From Yoonia sp. I 8.24 (lineage in GTDB: Bacteria > Pseudomonadota > Alphaproteobacteria > Rhodobacterales > Rhodobacteraceae), in the NCBI RefSeq assembly GCF_022096995.1, contig NZ_JACXGQ010000009.1:55646-119645 (forward strand): a stretch of DNA of 64,000 nt, in the 5' to 3' direction. The position numbers and the translations under genes are program-made. The notes under the pieces are model-generated. The model saw nothing but the letters and a program-made list of their open reading frames with translations, ran no database searches and was not told the origin of the DNA. Shown piece after piece: positions 20,101 through 29,324 of the stretch. Within the stretch, counting starts at the first letter, position 1, and every line of letters starts with the position of its first letter.

Positions 20101-20243
20101 GTTCGACGTCTTACATCCAACGCAAGCTCGCCATCGGCTATAACAAAGCCGCGCGACTGGTCGAACAGATGGAAGACGAAGGTGTCGTGAGTTCCGCCAA
20201 CCATGTCGGTAAGCGTGAGATTTTGGTGCCTGAACAGCATTAA
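17196..20243 (+). CDS. ftsK: DNA translocase FtsK
   Basis: 1015 residues, in the normal range. An N-terminal four-helix membrane domain (about 30-210) anchors it at the division septum; a Pro/Ala/Glu-rich linker spans about 230-500; the motor domain has Walker A GTTGSGKS (Lys673), Walker [12 protein letters not shown] and the [15 protein letters not shown] block; the C-terminal gamma winged helix ends [20 protein letters not shown] then ARLVEQME, which reads KOPS to direct chromosome dimer resolution with XerCD. The gene follows the aminotransferase closely. Confidence 0.97.
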   Translation: MASYQTRQRDPLLDSATQAALEKRSKELVGFGLGLLGLLIALIVGSYSPDDPSWISATDAPVQNLLGHFGASIAAPLMMVVGLGIWVVPVLLIAWSARFILHRGQDRAIGRIIFAPIAIVVGAVYAATLTPGADWPANFGLGGLFGDTVLGVILTIVLFGAVFGVKFLSFMAAAALVVLMAFALGFTRPELRVAGRFLMLGTVMLYATLLKLVGKGAVLSAKAAHGMNTNIQAYRASAAERRAVDFDDAAEELIEDEVPAASTPDFKARAAAVVRARPAMPIAEPRVSGDTPKMPPAPPLTASRTLDVPAPAPEPVEQSTQPSGGSFLSGLLKRNDTMPEPELVTPEAIAPIAPLATDSERVSSRIANAIKAREIPPSPTGVRIEPALTAGRGPRPLVFADREEPSVEQVAAVAPEPMPEAGSVPAPILERAPIADLEPMPEFDDEDTSNPMMDAAPYVAAPHMPIPTAHVPVAPTTEPRAVVQHPPKRAPQPSRQAKAEAQPALAFDEKYADYEHPPLNLLMNPIDIQRHHLSDDALEQNARMLESVLDDYGVKGEITSVRPGPVVTMYELEPAPGLKASRVIGLADDIARSMSALAARVSTVPGRTVIGIELPNENREKVVLREILSHRDFGDGNQKLPLALGKDIGGEPIVANLAKMPHLLIAGTTGSGKSVAINTMILSLLYKLTPEECRMIMIDPKMLELSVYDGIPHLLSPVVTDPKKAVVALKWVVGEMEERYRKMSKMGVRNIDGYNGRVKDALSKNEMFSRTVQTGFDDETGDPIFETEESTPEVLPYIVVIVDEMADLMMVAGKEIEACIQRLAQMARASGIHLIMATQRPSVDVITGTIKANFPTRISFQVTSKIDSRTILGEMGAEQLLGMGDMLYMAGGSKITRVHGPFVSDEEVEEIVNHLKGFGPPEYMSGVVEGPPDDQGSSIDLVLGLGDGSDSENALYDTAVAIVIKDRKCSTSYIQRKLAIGYNKAARLVEQMEDEGVVSSANHVGKREILVPEQH

Positions 20244-20293
20244 GCTGCGCGCAATTGCGACTATCCAACGTATTAGATGTTGAGAACTGTTTG

Positions 20294-21241
20294 CTACACA
20301 AGTAGCGGTTTTTTGTTCTTGGCGTGGCGTTCGATCAAGCGGCGCTGTTGTTTGTTTGGTGGAATGAAGCTTGCTGGGTCGGGGCTGTAGTCCGCGTCAT
20401 TCAATGCGGGAAACAGTTCGCGTAGCATAATCGCGTCTTGCAAACTTACAGACTTTAGCGCTTCCGGCCCGGTAAATAGGCTTTCGGTAGGGGCACTTTC
20501 AGCAAAGAGAATTTCATGACGGTCAAGCAGCAGATGGTAATATGCGATGTCATGCTCTGGCACCTCAATCGAAATGCCGGGCAGGATTGTTTGTTTGATC
20601 GCCGGTATTAAGTAGTCACGGATATCGAACATACGCACTGCAATGGGTGATCTAACCAAGAGACGGTGTTGGCGCGACACCCACAAATCTTGCTTGGGTA
20701 GGTTAGCCCCAAGCGCGCCGGCGCGAATTCGGATTGGGCAAAGTGACTCGTTTGCGCGCATTTGTTTTTGGGTGATTTTTTGACACCCGATCCAGCGAAT
20801 AACCTGAAGATCGTGATCTTGCGTAGCGAGTAGGTCGCCAACTTTCAGTGTTTCGACACGGCGCTCACCGTGTTGGGTAAGGATACGCGTGCCAGTCACA
20901 AAACAATCGACCGCGCTGACATCAGCTTGAAAAGAATTGCTGAGCGAATCAGCGATCGCATCAACGTCCTGACCAACAGTGAAGCTTGATCCAGTCGTAT
21001 CATAAAGGGTCCCGGCGTTACCTGTGTTTTGATCATAGAGATAGGTTGATGCGCCCGTATCTGCACCACCGCCACCGGTAGTATATGCATCCCATTCTGC
21101 GTTATCGATCAGCCCGTCGCCGTTCACGTCGTTGATATTGATAACAATATCAACCGTGTTTACGGAATCCACCGTGACAGGATTGTTGCCGCTGACTTCA
21201 GCGACACTGCCCGGCGGGAATGTAAGCGTGATGATCGGCAT
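20294..21241 (-). CDS. Hint-domain protein with EF-hand-like loop
   Basis: 315 residues from 21241, with GAGGACATTCACG before the ATG. The N-terminal part is beta-rich and contains a canonical 12-residue calcium loop DVNGDGLIDNAE. From about residue 111 a Hint_2 domain starts with candidate nucleophile Cys113 in VDCFVTGTRILTQHG, followed by VGDLLATQDHDLQVIRWIG and the His motif SRQHRLL. No signal peptide. Second of three Hint proteins in the window and adjacent to the third. Calcium binding and unconventional export are inferences; function unknown. Confidence 0.8.
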   Translation of the reverse strand: MPIITLTFPPGSVAEVSGNNPVTVDSVNTVDIVININDVNGDGLIDNAEWDAYTTGGGGADTGASTYLYDQNTGNAGTLYDTTGSSFTVGQDVDAIADSLSNSFQADVSAVDCFVTGTRILTQHGERRVETLKVGDLLATQDHDLQVIRWIGCQKITQKQMRANESLCPIRIRAGALGANLPKQDLWVSRQHRLLVRSPIAVRMFDIRDYLIPAIKQTILPGISIEVPEHDIAYYHLLLDRHEILFAESAPTESLFTGPEALKSVSLQDAIMLRELFPALNDADYSPDPASFIPPNKQQRRLIERHAKNKKPLLV

Positions 21242-21423
21242 CGTGAATGTCCTCACTGTGGCGAATCGTCAAAACGTACCGACAAAAGCTAATAAATTAT
21301 GACGGTACCAAACATTGCAGGCACAACCTTATAGGTGTCAATGGGCTAAATTTCTACTTATTGGGGTGGCGGGCCTCTTTTAGAGAATACATCTACCGGC
21401 TCAGGACGCGATCTACTGCGCAT

Positions 21424-21458
21424 AAAATAACCCCCGCCTGCATGTGCAAAACGGGGGC
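21424..21458 (-). terminator. Rho-independent terminator downstream of the frameshifted Hint gene
   Basis: On the minus strand a stem of six G-C pairs (CCCCCG with CGGGGG, plus-strand arms 21431-21436 and 21452-21457) is followed by TTATTTTAT. The 15-nt loop contains a small TGCA/TGCA pairing. It ends transcription of the Hint gene at 21495-22663. Confidence 0.7.
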
Positions 21459-21494
21459 AAATTTCGTAACGCTGTTGTGTTGCTTAGAGTAAAC

Positions 21495-22663
21495 CTACGC
21501 GCTTGTGTCGCAGGCAAATACTTGCGCTTCAAAGTTACATAAACTGCGCCGCGCAAGGACATATGGCTTTGGCTGCGTTGCAAATGCTTCGGGGAAAAGG
21601 CTGAACAATTCCGCTTGCCCTATATCTGTTCCCTCGGTCGGCGCCCCCCATGATGGAAGCAGGCTTTCGCTGCGTACGTTATCTGTTGTGACGATTTCAT
21701 GTGCTTCAAACAGGATATGAACGTAGTCGACAAAGCCGGATTTACGATATCGGATCGTTGTGTCGTTAATTAGGAATTTGGCAGGTACCAATATTTCAGC
21801 CTCGCCGAATAGCAATTCGGCCCGCCACCCCGTGACCAACACGCGGTGGTTTGGGGATAGCTCTAAGTGGCAAGTGTTTCCTATTGCGCCTGGTGCAAAG
21901 TGTACGGGCGCGCAATTTCCCAGTGCGGGGAAGCGTTTGCGCCCAATCCATCGAATTGGCTGATACCCGTGGTCTGCCGTAAGTACCATGTCGCCGACTT
22001 CAAGCGTCTCGATAAGCTTTTCACCGGCTGCTGTGCTAATGTACGTGCCTGCGACAAAGCAAACCGGGCCACCGTTGATAATTTCGACATAGTCACCGAT
22101 GTAGAAATTGGAGTTACCTTCTTCAATAGTCCCACTATCAATGAAGAATTGTAATTAAGGTCGAAGTCTCGTTCGCGATCAAGCGTAACTGTTGCGCCGC
22201 CATTGTCCCCGATGTTTGTTCCCGGTGCAATTGTGAGCGTATTGCTGAGCGTTGGGCCGCCGTCGGATGGGATCAGCACATTGGCGTTAAACCTGACGTA
22301 ACTATCGCCAAGGCCAGAGATGTCAGATTGAACATTCGCGGTCTGTCCCGGGTTTTGAGGCGCGTAGTTGTATTTTATCAACGACGCATCTGGTGTTCCT
22401 GCGGCGACGCTTGCGAGGTAGGCCTGATAATCCGCGTAGTTATCAAATATCGTGAGATCAGAGATCGCGCTCCCGTTCCCAATTTCGCCATCCGCGGTTG
22501 GATTGGTGACTTCGAATACAACAAGGTCATCGGCGTCAAAGACGCTTGAGCCGTTTTGAAACGAAACGGTACCGGCATTGTTGTTGCCACCACTGGAGTT
22601 TGTACTGATGTTTCCACCTTGGATAACGTCAGCGCCTAAAACAGCGAAGGATGCAGTCGCCAT
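21495..22663 (-). pseudogene. Hint-domain protein, interrupted by a -1 frameshift
   Basis: The minus-strand frame opening at 22663 (MATASFAVLGADVIQGGNIS) stays open past 22150 but then reads unrelated sequence, while the Hint domain continues in another frame from about 22149 to 21495. Joining them by one inserted base near 22143-22149 gives NYNSFIDSGTIEEGNSNFYI, then GGPVCFVAGTYISTAAGEK with the nucleophile Cys, VGDMVLTADHGYQPIRWIG and SPNHRVL. The total of 1169 nt is one short of a whole number of codons, fitting a single-base deletion and a product of about 389 residues. It could be a real inactivating mutation or a sequencing error. Confidence 0.8.
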
Positions 22664-22837
22664 AATTTAACCTCCAATGCCCGGTTTCTACTTTCGAAAA
22701 CCTCCAACCACCATAACGGTACTTGGCTAAGGTTGTTACGTGGCTAAAAGGATAGGAAATCGCGTTTATATGAAGTTAGTTATTTTTGGAAGGGTTTATC
22801 TATCTGCAGCATCCGAAGCGCGGTACAATTACAGGTA

Positions 22838-22873
22838 TAAAAAACCCCCGCCTGATTGCTCAGACGGGGGTTT
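22838..22873 (-). terminator. Rho-independent terminator of rpsU
   Basis: Plus-strand arms 22842-22855 and 22860-22873 pair over 14 positions with one mismatch around a TTGC loop. On the minus strand the stem is followed by TTTTTTATA, ideal for terminating rpsU. The stem begins and ends with A and T runs, so it could also work in the other direction. Confidence 0.85.
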
Positions 22874-22894
22874 CTATTCCTCACGTAGGATTGC

Positions 22895-23101
22895 TTAGAG
22901 CAAACCTTCGCGCTGGAGCTTCTTCCGAGCCAGCTTGCGCTGACGACGGATAGCTTCTGCTTTTTCACGCGCCTTACGGACGGACGGTTTTTCGAAATGT
23001 TGCTTAAGCTTCATTTCACGAAAAACGCCTTCACGCTGAAGTTTCTTTTTCAGAGCACGCAACGCCTGATCGACGTTGTTATCACGAACACTAACCTGCA
23101 T
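22895..23101 (-). CDS. rpsU: 30S ribosomal protein S21
   Basis: 68 residues, normal length. Begins [20 protein letters not shown] and has the basic tail [20 protein letters not shown] typical of alphaproteobacterial S21. S21 helps the 30S subunit engage mRNA through the 3' end of 16S rRNA. A GAGAGG ribosome-binding site precedes the start, a promoter candidate lies at 23154-23182 and a strong terminator follows, so it is a single-gene unit. Confidence 0.96.
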   Translation of the reverse strand: MQVSVRDNNVDQALRALKKKLQREGVFREMKLKQHFEKPSVRKAREKAEAIRRQRKLARKKLQREGLL

Positions 23102-23153
23102 GTGGTTTTCACCACCTCTCTAAGTTGGATTTGCAAAAATTGCAGGAAATGGG

Positions 23154-23182
23154 CACATAGCAATGACGGGCCCGTTTGTCTA
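23154..23182 (-). promoter_or_regulatory. Candidate sigma-70 promoter of rpsU
   Basis: On the minus strand TAGACA and TATGTG are separated by 17 bp, about 50-80 bp upstream of the rpsU start codon. The match to TTGACA/TATAAT is moderate. Confidence 0.4.
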
Positions 23183-23209
23183 GTACCCGCCACCGCGAGG
23201 AGAACGCCA

Positions 23210-23902
23210 ATGACACAGACTATGATTGATCCCACCAAAGCCGCGCTGCTGGACGCAATTCTGCCGCATGTCGTCTTTGATGGGTGGTCGCCCGCCGCAT
23301 TGGCTATGGCTGCAAAGGATATTGGGCTTGATGATCCGGCGGCAATCTGTCCGCGTGGTGCTGTGGATTTGGCAATTGCGTTCCATCAGCAAGGCGACGC
23401 GGCGATGGTGGCGTCATTGGCCACGGCTGATCTATCCGACATGCGCTTTCGCGACAAAGTGGCAATGGCGATTCGCCTGCGGCTGGCCGCGGTTGATGAC
23501 AAAGAGGTCGTGCGCCGTGGCACAACCCTGTTTGCGATGCCGCATATGGCGGCGGACGGCACAAAACTGATCTGGGGCACCGCCGATGCGATTTGGACGG
23601 CCTTGGGGGATACATCACAAGATGCGAATTGGTACAGCAAACGCATGACGTTAACCGCCGTATATGCCGCTGTTGTGCTGTATTGGCTGGGTGATGAAAG
23701 TCTCGATGGCGAAGCCACCGATGCGTTTATTGACCGCCGTATCGAAGGCGTGATGCAATTTGAAAAAGTCAAAGCGCGGGTAAAAGCAAACCCGCTATTC
23801 AAGCCGCTCACCGGACCGCTTGACCGTATTTTAGCCGGGGTAAAGGCACCGTCAGCGGCTGCGCGCGATGACCTCCCCGGTGTTTGGAAGGATCCGCAAT
23901 GA
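23210..23902 (+). CDS. COQ9 family ubiquinone-biosynthesis protein
   Basis: 230 residues from 23210, with GAGGAGAACGCC upstream. COQ9 is a TetR-fold lipid-binding protein that presents the ubiquinone precursor to the ring-modifying enzymes. Visible features are ILPHVVFDGWSPAALAMAA, CPRGAVDLAIAFHQQGD, the C-terminal LYWLGDESLDGEATDAFIDR and IEGVMQFEKVKARVKANPL. Its stop overlaps the start of the quinone oxidoreductase gene (ATGATG), so the two are coupled. Confidence 0.9.
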   Translation: MTQTMIDPTKAALLDAILPHVVFDGWSPAALAMAAKDIGLDDPAAICPRGAVDLAIAFHQQGDAAMVASLATADLSDMRFRDKVAMAIRLRLAAVDDKEVVRRGTTLFAMPHMAADGTKLIWGTADAIWTALGDTSQDANWYSKRMTLTAVYAAVVLYWLGDESLDGEATDAFIDRRIEGVMQFEKVKARVKANPLFKPLTGPLDRILAGVKAPSAAARDDLPGVWKDPQ

Positions 23903-24876
23903 TGAAAGCCGTTGAAATCGCCGCCCCCGGCGGGCCAGAAGTGCTGACCCTGACCGACCGCCCAATGCCCGCGCCTGCCTATGATCATGTGGTGATTAAA
24001 GTCGCCTATGCTGGCGTGAACCGTCCGGACGCGTTGCAGCGCGCGGGCCTATATAACCCGCCCAAGAATGCGAGTGATCTTCCGGGACTAGAGGCGTCAG
24101 GCACCGTTGCCGCGATTGGCGCGGGCGTGACATCTGTGGCGGTAGGAGATGCGGTTTGTGCGCTTTTGCCCGGCGGTGGCTATGCCGAATACGTGGCCAC
24201 GCCTGCGGCGCATTGCTTGCCCGTCCCAAAGGGGCTGAGCATGGCGCAGGCGGCCTGTCTGCCGGAAACATTCTTTACGGTTTGGTCGAATGTCTTCATG
24301 CGCGGTGGATTGCAGGCCGGCGAGCGGTTTCTGGTCCATGGCGGCGGGTCGGGGATTGGCACAACTGCAATTCAACTAGCGAAAACCTTTGGCGCGCGTG
24401 TCTTCACCACCGCTGGGAGCGATGAAAAATGCGCGGCCTGCATGGGCTTGGGGGCCGAAGCTGCCTTTAACTATCACGATGTCGATTTTGTTGAAAAAAT
24501 GCAAGCGCTTGGTGGGGCTGATCTGATCCTTGATATGGTGGGCGGCCCGTATATTCAGCGTAATATCAAATCTTTGGCGGATGACGGTAGATTGGTGCAA
24601 ATCGCATTTCTGCAAGGGCCGAAGGTCGATATTAACCTGATGCAGGTGATGATGCGGAGGTTGACGTTGACCGGATCAACGCTGCGCCCGCAATCTGATC
24701 TGGCCAAGGCGTGGATTGCAGATCAACTGCGCACGCAGGTCTGGCCACGTATCGCAGCGGGCGATATCGCCCCGGTGATGGACCAAGAATTCGCACTTGC
24801 CGATGCCGCTGCGGCCCACGCACGGATGGAAAGCAACGCACATATCGGGAAGATAGTGCTGCGCGTAAATGACTAG
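23899..24876 (+). CDS. NAD(P)H-quinone oxidoreductase, medium-chain (zinc-type ADH) superfamily
   Basis: 325 residues from 23899 (23902 equally possible); GGAAGGA lies upstream. It begins with the GroES-like fold (MKAVEIAAPGGPEVLTLTDR) and has the Rossmann loop HGGGSGIGTTAIQLAKTFG. Catalytic zinc ligands are absent, as in the PIG3/Qor group, which reduces quinones one electron at a time with NADPH. The family signature GVNRPDALQRAGLYNPP is intact. Coupled to coq9, suggesting a link to quinone metabolism. The stop shares CTAG with the convergent gene. Confidence 0.88.
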   Translation: MMKAVEIAAPGGPEVLTLTDRPMPAPAYDHVVIKVAYAGVNRPDALQRAGLYNPPKNASDLPGLEASGTVAAIGAGVTSVAVGDAVCALLPGGGYAEYVATPAAHCLPVPKGLSMAQAACLPETFFTVWSNVFMRGGLQAGERFLVHGGGSGIGTTAIQLAKTFGARVFTTAGSDEKCAACMGLGAEAAFNYHDVDFVEKMQALGGADLILDMVGGPYIQRNIKSLADDGRLVQIAFLQGPKVDINLMQVMMRRLTLTGSTLRPQSDLAKAWIADQLRTQVWPRIAAGDIAPVMDQEFALADAAAAHARMESNAHIGKIVLRVND

Positions 24877-25202
24877 TGTAGGTCCGGAACGCGGTTTTTG
24901 CGACGTTCCGACATCGAAATAATCAAAACAATTGGAACGACAAGTAAGCTCGCCCAACTTGTAACAGCCCAGCTGTTGAAAAGTAACTCTCCTAGCCCGG
25001 CGTTGGGTGAGGGAAGCTCAAGAATATTCACTTTAAACATCACGGCGGAAGATGCAGCGCAAATAGACAGAGCTGAGATTATTGTAATGCAGACATAGAT
25101 TAGATCGCGAAACGGACTTCCGGCCCGGTATTTAGAAAGATTTATCGCGACAGCCCAACCTGAAAATACGCCTGCCGCAACGATAATAAGTATATTTAGC
25201 AC
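24873..25202 (-). CDS. Hypothetical membrane protein
   Basis: 109 residues with three likely membrane helices: about 2-20 (LNILIIVAAGVFSGWAVAI), 35-57 (IYVCITIISALSICAASSAV) and 78-98 (WASLLVVPIVLIISMS). The C-terminus SERRKNRVPDLH is basic and probably cytoplasmic. AGGAGAT precedes the ATG. Base composition is more AT-rich than its neighbours, and it recalls no family. Its stop lies within the CTAG that also ends the oxidoreductase gene. Confidence 0.65.
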   Translation of the reverse strand: MLNILIIVAAGVFSGWAVAINLSKYRAGSPFRDLIYVCITIISALSICAASSAVMFKVNILELPSPNAGLGELLFNSWAVTSWASLLVVPIVLIISMSERRKNRVPDLH

Positions 25203-25240
25203 TGAATATCTCCTTTATTCTATACTCCTTTATAACGGAT

Positions 25241-25867
25241 CTATTTTTGCTGCGGGGGAAAGGCTCTATAAACAGGCAGGTGCCAGCCGAACGCGATGCT
25301 GCCTGCTCGCAGAGCAAATGCGCTGCCTGCGCAGATCGATAGCGCGAGCGGCTGCGGTAACCCAAAGTAGTGCGCGAGACTTGCCGCAACCCCGCCGAGC
25401 AGGGCGCAAGTGACGTAGAGTTCGCCTTGTTTGAGTACCAGCGGGACTTCGTTGCAGACCACATCGCGCATCAACCCGCCAAAACACCCGGTAATAATCC
25501 CCATGATCACAACAATGCTGGGCGGTTGGCCCATCGCGACAGCGACCGCGACCCCGGCGGGCACCGCTATGGCCAACGCGCAGGCATCCAGCCAGACAAT
25601 CGTGCGATAGCGGCTTTCAAGCAGGTGCGCGGTGAAAAAGACAAGCAATGCAGCCAGACAAGCCACCCCGATATAGGATGGCTGTGCGACCCAAAATACG
25701 GTGTCGCGGTTCAAAATGATATCGCGCAAGGTGCCGCCGCCAACAGCGGTAAGACTGGCCATAAAGACAAAGCCCACCAAATCAAGCTGCGCGCGGCTGG
25801 CGACCAAGGCACCGGTCAGGGCAAAGACAAAAACCGAAGCGTAATCAAGAAACGCGAGCACGGTCAT
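25241..25867 (-). CDS. Trimeric intracellular cation (TRIC) channel family protein, YicG/UPF0126-like
   Basis: 208 residues, almost all membrane helices, built from two repeats. Characteristic stretches are [40 protein letters not shown] and the second-repeat [20 protein letters not shown]. Prokaryotic TRIC homologues are trimeric potassium-permeable channels; physiological role is unsettled. The start overlaps the rnhA stop by four bases (ATGA). Confidence 0.9.
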   Translation of the reverse strand: MTVLAFLDYASVFVFALTGALVASRAQLDLVGFVFMASLTAVGGGTLRDIILNRDTVFWVAQPSYIGVACLAALLVFFTAHLLESRYRTIVWLDACALAIAVPAGVAVAVAMGQPPSIVVIMGIITGCFGGLMRDVVCNEVPLVLKQGELYVTCALLGGVAASLAHYFGLPQPLALSICAGSAFALRAGSIAFGWHLPVYRAFPPQQK

Positions 25868-26313
25868 TTTTTGAACGGCGCCATGCCAGCGCGGGCCAAT
25901 TCATCTGCACGCTCATTCTCGGGGTGCCCAGCATGCCCTTTGACCCATTCCCATGTCACGTCATGGCGCAAGCGCGCCGCGTCAAGCCGTTGCCACAAGT
26001 CAATATTCTTGATCTCGCCGCCCTTTTTCTTCCACCCTTTGGATTTCCAACCGTAAATCCATTTCGTGATCCCGTCTTTGACATATGAACTGTCGGTGAC
26101 CAGCGTTAGTTTGGACGCGTTGGAGAGCGTTTCAAGCGCGTTAATCGCTGCGAGAAGCTCCATGCGGTTGTTGGTCGTATGGGCTTCACCGCCTTTGAGA
26201 TCACGCTCTTTCACGACGGTTTCGCCATCGCGTGCGATCAGCACGGCACCCCAGCCACCCGGTCCTGGATTTCCAGAGCAAGCCCCGTCGGTGTAAGCAA
26301 ATAGTTCAGGCAT
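25864..26313 (-). CDS. rnhA: Ribonuclease HI
   Basis: 149 residues. Degrades RNA in RNA-DNA hybrids. The four acidic catalytic residues are in place: Asp in [18 protein letters not shown], Glu in [12 protein letters not shown], Asp in [12 protein letters not shown] and Asp in [12 protein letters not shown], with the active-site His in [12 protein letters not shown]. The start overlaps the methyltransferase stop by eight bases and its own stop overlaps the TRIC gene, forming a tight minus-strand operon ispH-methyltransferase-rnhA-TRIC. Confidence 0.96.
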   Translation of the reverse strand: MPELFAYTDGACSGNPGPGGWGAVLIARDGETVVKERDLKGGEAHTTNNRMELLAAINALETLSNASKLTLVTDSSYVKDGITKWIYGWKSKGWKKKGGEIKNIDLWQRLDAARLRHDVTWEWVKGHAGHPENERADELARAGMAPFKK

Positions 26314-26908
26314 CGGTCACTTTCTTGGCGCGCATGATGACAAAGGGGTCATTTGTTCCGGCAAGCCCCTTTCCAACGCCTTCGCGTGTGAAAACGACCG
26401 TGAGCCCCGCAGCGTGCAGCAAGTCCTTGAGCTCTACCACTTCGACATATGTGTAAAGCCGCGCAATTGCGTCGCGTGCCTTGCCCGTCCCGGTTTTCAT
26501 GCCGATATGAAAAATACCGCCGGGTTTCAAGGCGTTGCATATATCTTGCAGATGTCCGGGCAATGCAGCGCGTGGGGCGTGCAGCAGGCTAAAATTCGCC
26601 CAGACCCCATCATATGTGGCTATCGCGGTGATATCGTCAAAGCGCGCGAGGCGGGCGTTGATTGCATGGGTTTGATTGGCCAGATCGACCATGCCTTGGG
26701 CGGCGTCCACCGGATCGGGGAGCAATCCGGCGTCGCGCATATGCGCAGAGGCGCTTGCAGGCCCGCAACCTAAATCAAGCACATGTGCGCCTTTGGGCAT
26801 TATGTCGATAAAGGCCTGAAGGTCCGCGTCGGGATGATCCGTTTTGTTGAATTTGGCGTAATCAGCCGCTTTGGCGTTATAGGTTGCGATCGTGTCTTGA
26901 TCAGGCAT
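26306..26908 (-). CDS. Class I SAM-dependent methyltransferase
   Basis: 200 residues from 26908 ([11 protein letters not shown]). AGGAA lies nine bases upstream of this ATG, while the ATG at 26917 abuts it, so 26908 is preferred. SAM-binding motif I is [12 protein letters not shown], motif II-III area [20 protein letters not shown], and a characteristic N-terminal [11 protein letters not shown]. Resembles small methyltransferases of the UbiE/Tam kind; substrate unknown. It starts 12 bp after the ispH stop. Confidence 0.85.
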   Translation of the reverse strand: MPDQDTIATYNAKAADYAKFNKTDHPDADLQAFIDIMPKGAHVLDLGCGPASASAHMRDAGLLPDPVDAAQGMVDLANQTHAINARLARFDDITAIATYDGVWANFSLLHAPRAALPGHLQDICNALKPGGIFHIGMKTGTGKARDAIARLYTYVEVVELKDLLHAAGLTVVFTREGVGKGLAGTNDPFVIMRAKKVTDA

Positions 26909-26920
26909 CACATGCATTTC

Positions 26921-27871
26921 CTATGCTGGTTCGCGCAGAACGCGAGGCACTTTGAATTCGACGTTTTCTTGTGCGGTTTCAACCAGTTCGACGGTCACGT
27001 CATAACGCGCGCGGAAAGCATCGATGACTTCGTTGATCAGGACTTCTGGGGCGGATGCGCCTGCGGTGATTCCTATTGATGCAATGCCGTCTAGCGCGCG
27101 CCAGTCGATATCGGTCGCGCGTTGCACCAGCTGCGCATAGGGGCAGCCTGCGCGCGCGCCGACCTCAACCAAACGCTTAGAGTTTGACGAATTCGGGGCG
27201 CCGACGACCAAGATTGCGTCGCATTTTGGTGCGATTGCTTTGACCGCTTCTTGGCGGTTTGTGGTGGCGTAGCAGATGTCTTCTTTATGGGGGCCAACGA
27301 TTTTGGGAAAACGTGCGTTGAGTGCGGCCACGATATCAATCGTGTCATCGACTGACAGGGTTGTTTGGGTCACAAAGGCAAGCCGGTCCGGGTCGCGGAC
27401 CTGCACGGTGGCGACATCTGCGACGGTTTCAACAAGCAGTACTTCGCCGTCCGGCAATTGCCCCATTGTCCCAACGGTTTCAGGGTGGCCTTCGTGGCCG
27501 ATCATGATCATTTGCAACCCGTTGTCAGCGTGGCGTTGGGCCTCGATATGGACTTTGGACACCAGCGGGCAGGTCGCATCAACATAAACCATTTCGCGTT
27601 TCGCAGCCGCTGCTGGCACTGCTTTGGGAACCCCATGCGCCGAGAAAATTACAGGGCGATCATCGGGGCATTCTTCCAGTTCTTCGACGAAAACCGCCCC
27701 CAAATCGCGCAGCCCATCGACCACAAATTTATTGTGTACGATTTCATGGCGGACATAGACGGGAGCGCCCCATTTTTCGATCGCCATTTCGACGATCTTA
27801 ATCGCACGATCAACGCCTGCACAAAATCCGCGCGGGGCAGCAAGGTATAAAGTCAAAGGGGATTGGGTCAT
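26921..27871 (-). CDS. ispH: 4-hydroxy-3-methylbut-2-enyl diphosphate reductase
   Basis: 316 residues. Last step of the MEP isoprenoid pathway, yielding IPP and DMAPP. The three iron-sulphur cluster Cys are visible in [22 protein letters not shown] and [16 protein letters not shown] [11 protein letters not shown] (the third cluster Cys is in [12 protein letters not shown]). Catalytic Glu and Thr lie in the central [10 protein letters not shown] block. First gene of a minus-strand operon. AGGATAAAA precedes the ATG. Confidence 0.95.
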   Translation of the reverse strand: MTQSPLTLYLAAPRGFCAGVDRAIKIVEMAIEKWGAPVYVRHEIVHNKFVVDGLRDLGAVFVEELEECPDDRPVIFSAHGVPKAVPAAAAKREMVYVDATCPLVSKVHIEAQRHADNGLQMIMIGHEGHPETVGTMGQLPDGEVLLVETVADVATVQVRDPDRLAFVTQTTLSVDDTIDIVAALNARFPKIVGPHKEDICYATTNRQEAVKAIAPKCDAILVVGAPNSSNSKRLVEVGARAGCPYAQLVQRATDIDWRALDGIASIGITAGASAPEVLINEVIDAFRARYDVTVELVETAQENVEFKVPRVLREPA

Positions 27872-27932
27872 TTTTATCCTCGGGTGGTTACCCTAGAGGT
27901 AAGACCTTGACGCCGCCGCGTCCAGTAGAGGA

Positions 27933-27956
27933 CGCCAGACAGTTGCCCGTCTGGCG
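27933..27956. terminator. Perfect hairpin between the NYN gene and ispH
   Basis: CGCCAGAC (27933-27940) pairs perfectly with GTCTGGCG (27949-27956) across an eight-base loop. It lies six bases beyond the stop of the minus-strand NYN gene. There is no T run on the minus strand, so it may stabilise the mRNA end rather than act as a full intrinsic terminator. Confidence 0.5.
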
Positions 27957-27962
27957 GAAGAT

Positions 27963-28538
27963 TTATTCGCTGTCGTCTGCGACTTCGCCAACGAATTCAG
28001 GACGAGGTTCACGTGTTGGGCGTCCCACCACATCACGCAATTCGTCTAATTCGATGAAGTTGTCGGCCTGACGGCGCAGTTCATCAGCGATCATCGGTGG
28101 CTGACTGCGGATTGTCGAAACCACGGAAACACGTACGCCTTGACGTTGCAGGCTTTCAACCAACGGACGGAAATCGCCGTCACCAGAGAAGATCACGACG
28201 TGATCGACATGCGGCGCGAGCTCCATCGCATTCACGGCCAATTCAATGTCCATGTTTCCCTTGACCTTACGGCGGCCCATACTGTCGGTGTATTCTTTGG
28301 CCGGTTTGGTCACCATGGTGAAGCCGTTGTAGTTAAGCCAATCAACCAAAGGGCGAATTGGCGAATACTCGTCATTCTCAAGCAAAGCGGTGTAGTAGAA
28401 CGCGCGCAACATCTTGCCGCGGCGCATAAATTCCTGCCTGAGTAGTTTGTAGTCGATGTCAAAGCCCAGCGACTTTGCAGCTGCATAAAGATTTGAGCCA
28501 TCGATGAAGAGCGCGAGACGCTCGTCCCGATAAAACAT
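27963..28538 (-). CDS. NYN-domain (LabA/DUF88) protein
   Basis: 191 residues from 28538, with AAAGGATATTTC upstream. The PIN-like NYN nuclease fold is indicated by ERLALFIDGSNLYAAAKSLG (first Asp), GNMDIELAVNAMEL (second and third acidic positions) and HVVIFSGDGDFRPLVESLQR (final Asp pair). Members are predicted metal-dependent RNases; the cellular target is unknown. The C-terminal tail is acidic and probably disordered. Confidence 0.9.
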   Translation of the reverse strand: MFYRDERLALFIDGSNLYAAAKSLGFDIDYKLLRQEFMRRGKMLRAFYYTALLENDEYSPIRPLVDWLNYNGFTMVTKPAKEYTDSMGRRKVKGNMDIELAVNAMELAPHVDHVVIFSGDGDFRPLVESLQRQGVRVSVVSTIRSQPPMIADELRRQADNFIELDELRDVVGRPTREPRPEFVGEVADDSE

Positions 28539-28646
28539 GAAATATCCTTTCAAAAATATACACGTTGCCAGCAAACAGTGAGTGGTGTGTGTTGTGCTGG
28601 GGTCCCAGTATTGTAATGTCTTAAGCTTAACTGGCAAGTGGCGAAA

Positions 28647-29225
28647 ATGATAGAAGAATTGGAAATTGTGCTTATCGCCTTCGGGAGTAACGAAAATTCA
28701 GTTTTTGGTGACCCTGCGGAAACTGTACTAAAAGCCATGAAAATAGTGGCGGGTATTTCAAATTCGAATCCCATTTTTAGCGATTTTTATAGCACCCCGG
28801 CATTCCCAAAGGGTGCTGGTCCCGATTTCGTGAACGCGGCAATGGCCATCACCACAACCGATACGCCCAGCGCGGTTCTGACCAAGTTACACGAGGTCGA
28901 GGCGATGGCCGGACGCACGCGCAAGGTGCGTTGGGGGCAGCGGACGCTTGATTTAGATTTGATCGCGGTCGGCGAAAGGATCCTGCCTGACGTGCAAACT
29001 TACACGCACTGGTGCGAATTAACTTCTGAGGAGCAGCAAAGTAACGCGCCTGATCAATTGATTCTTCCGCATCCACGCATGCAGGATCGGTCCTTTGTTT
29101 TAGTTCCGCTAAGCGATGTGGCCCCGCATTGGGTGCATCCTGTGTTACAAAAGACGGTCACCGAAATGCGTGATGCCTTGCCCGCCAAGGACTTAGCAGA
29201 AGTTACGTGGCGCGGTGCGGCATAA
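28647..29225 (+). CDS. folK: 2-amino-4-hydroxy-6-hydroxymethyldihydropteridine diphosphokinase
   Basis: 192 residues from ATG 28647 (a GTG at 28638 is also in frame). Transfers pyrophosphate from ATP to the pterin in folate synthesis. The signatures VLIAFGSNENS at the start and RKVRWGQRTLDLDLIAVG in the middle are clear, as is LILPHPRMQDRSFVLVPL at the end. Divergent from the NYN gene. Confidence 0.93.
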   Translation: MIEELEIVLIAFGSNENSVFGDPAETVLKAMKIVAGISNSNPIFSDFYSTPAFPKGAGPDFVNAAMAITTTDTPSAVLTKLHEVEAMAGRTRKVRWGQRTLDLDLIAVGERILPDVQTYTHWCELTSEEQQSNAPDQLILPHPRMQDRSFVLVPLSDVAPHWVHPVLQKTVTEMRDALPAKDLAEVTWRGAA

Positions 29226-29255
29226 TAATTATCCGCCGGTTCCGGCCTGCACCCC

Positions 29256-29284
29256 TTGTCAATCGTTTTGTTTCGCAATAAACA
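29256..29284 (+). promoter_or_regulatory. Candidate sigma-70 promoter of rpoZ
   Basis: TTGTCA (29256-29261) and TAAACA (29279-29284) are exactly 17 bp apart and lie about 40 bp upstream of the rpoZ ATG. Good -35 match, weaker -10. Confidence 0.45.
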
Positions 29285-29324
29285 GCGCTCTTGCTATGTT
29301 CCCTTGTCCGACTGGAGTACGCCA

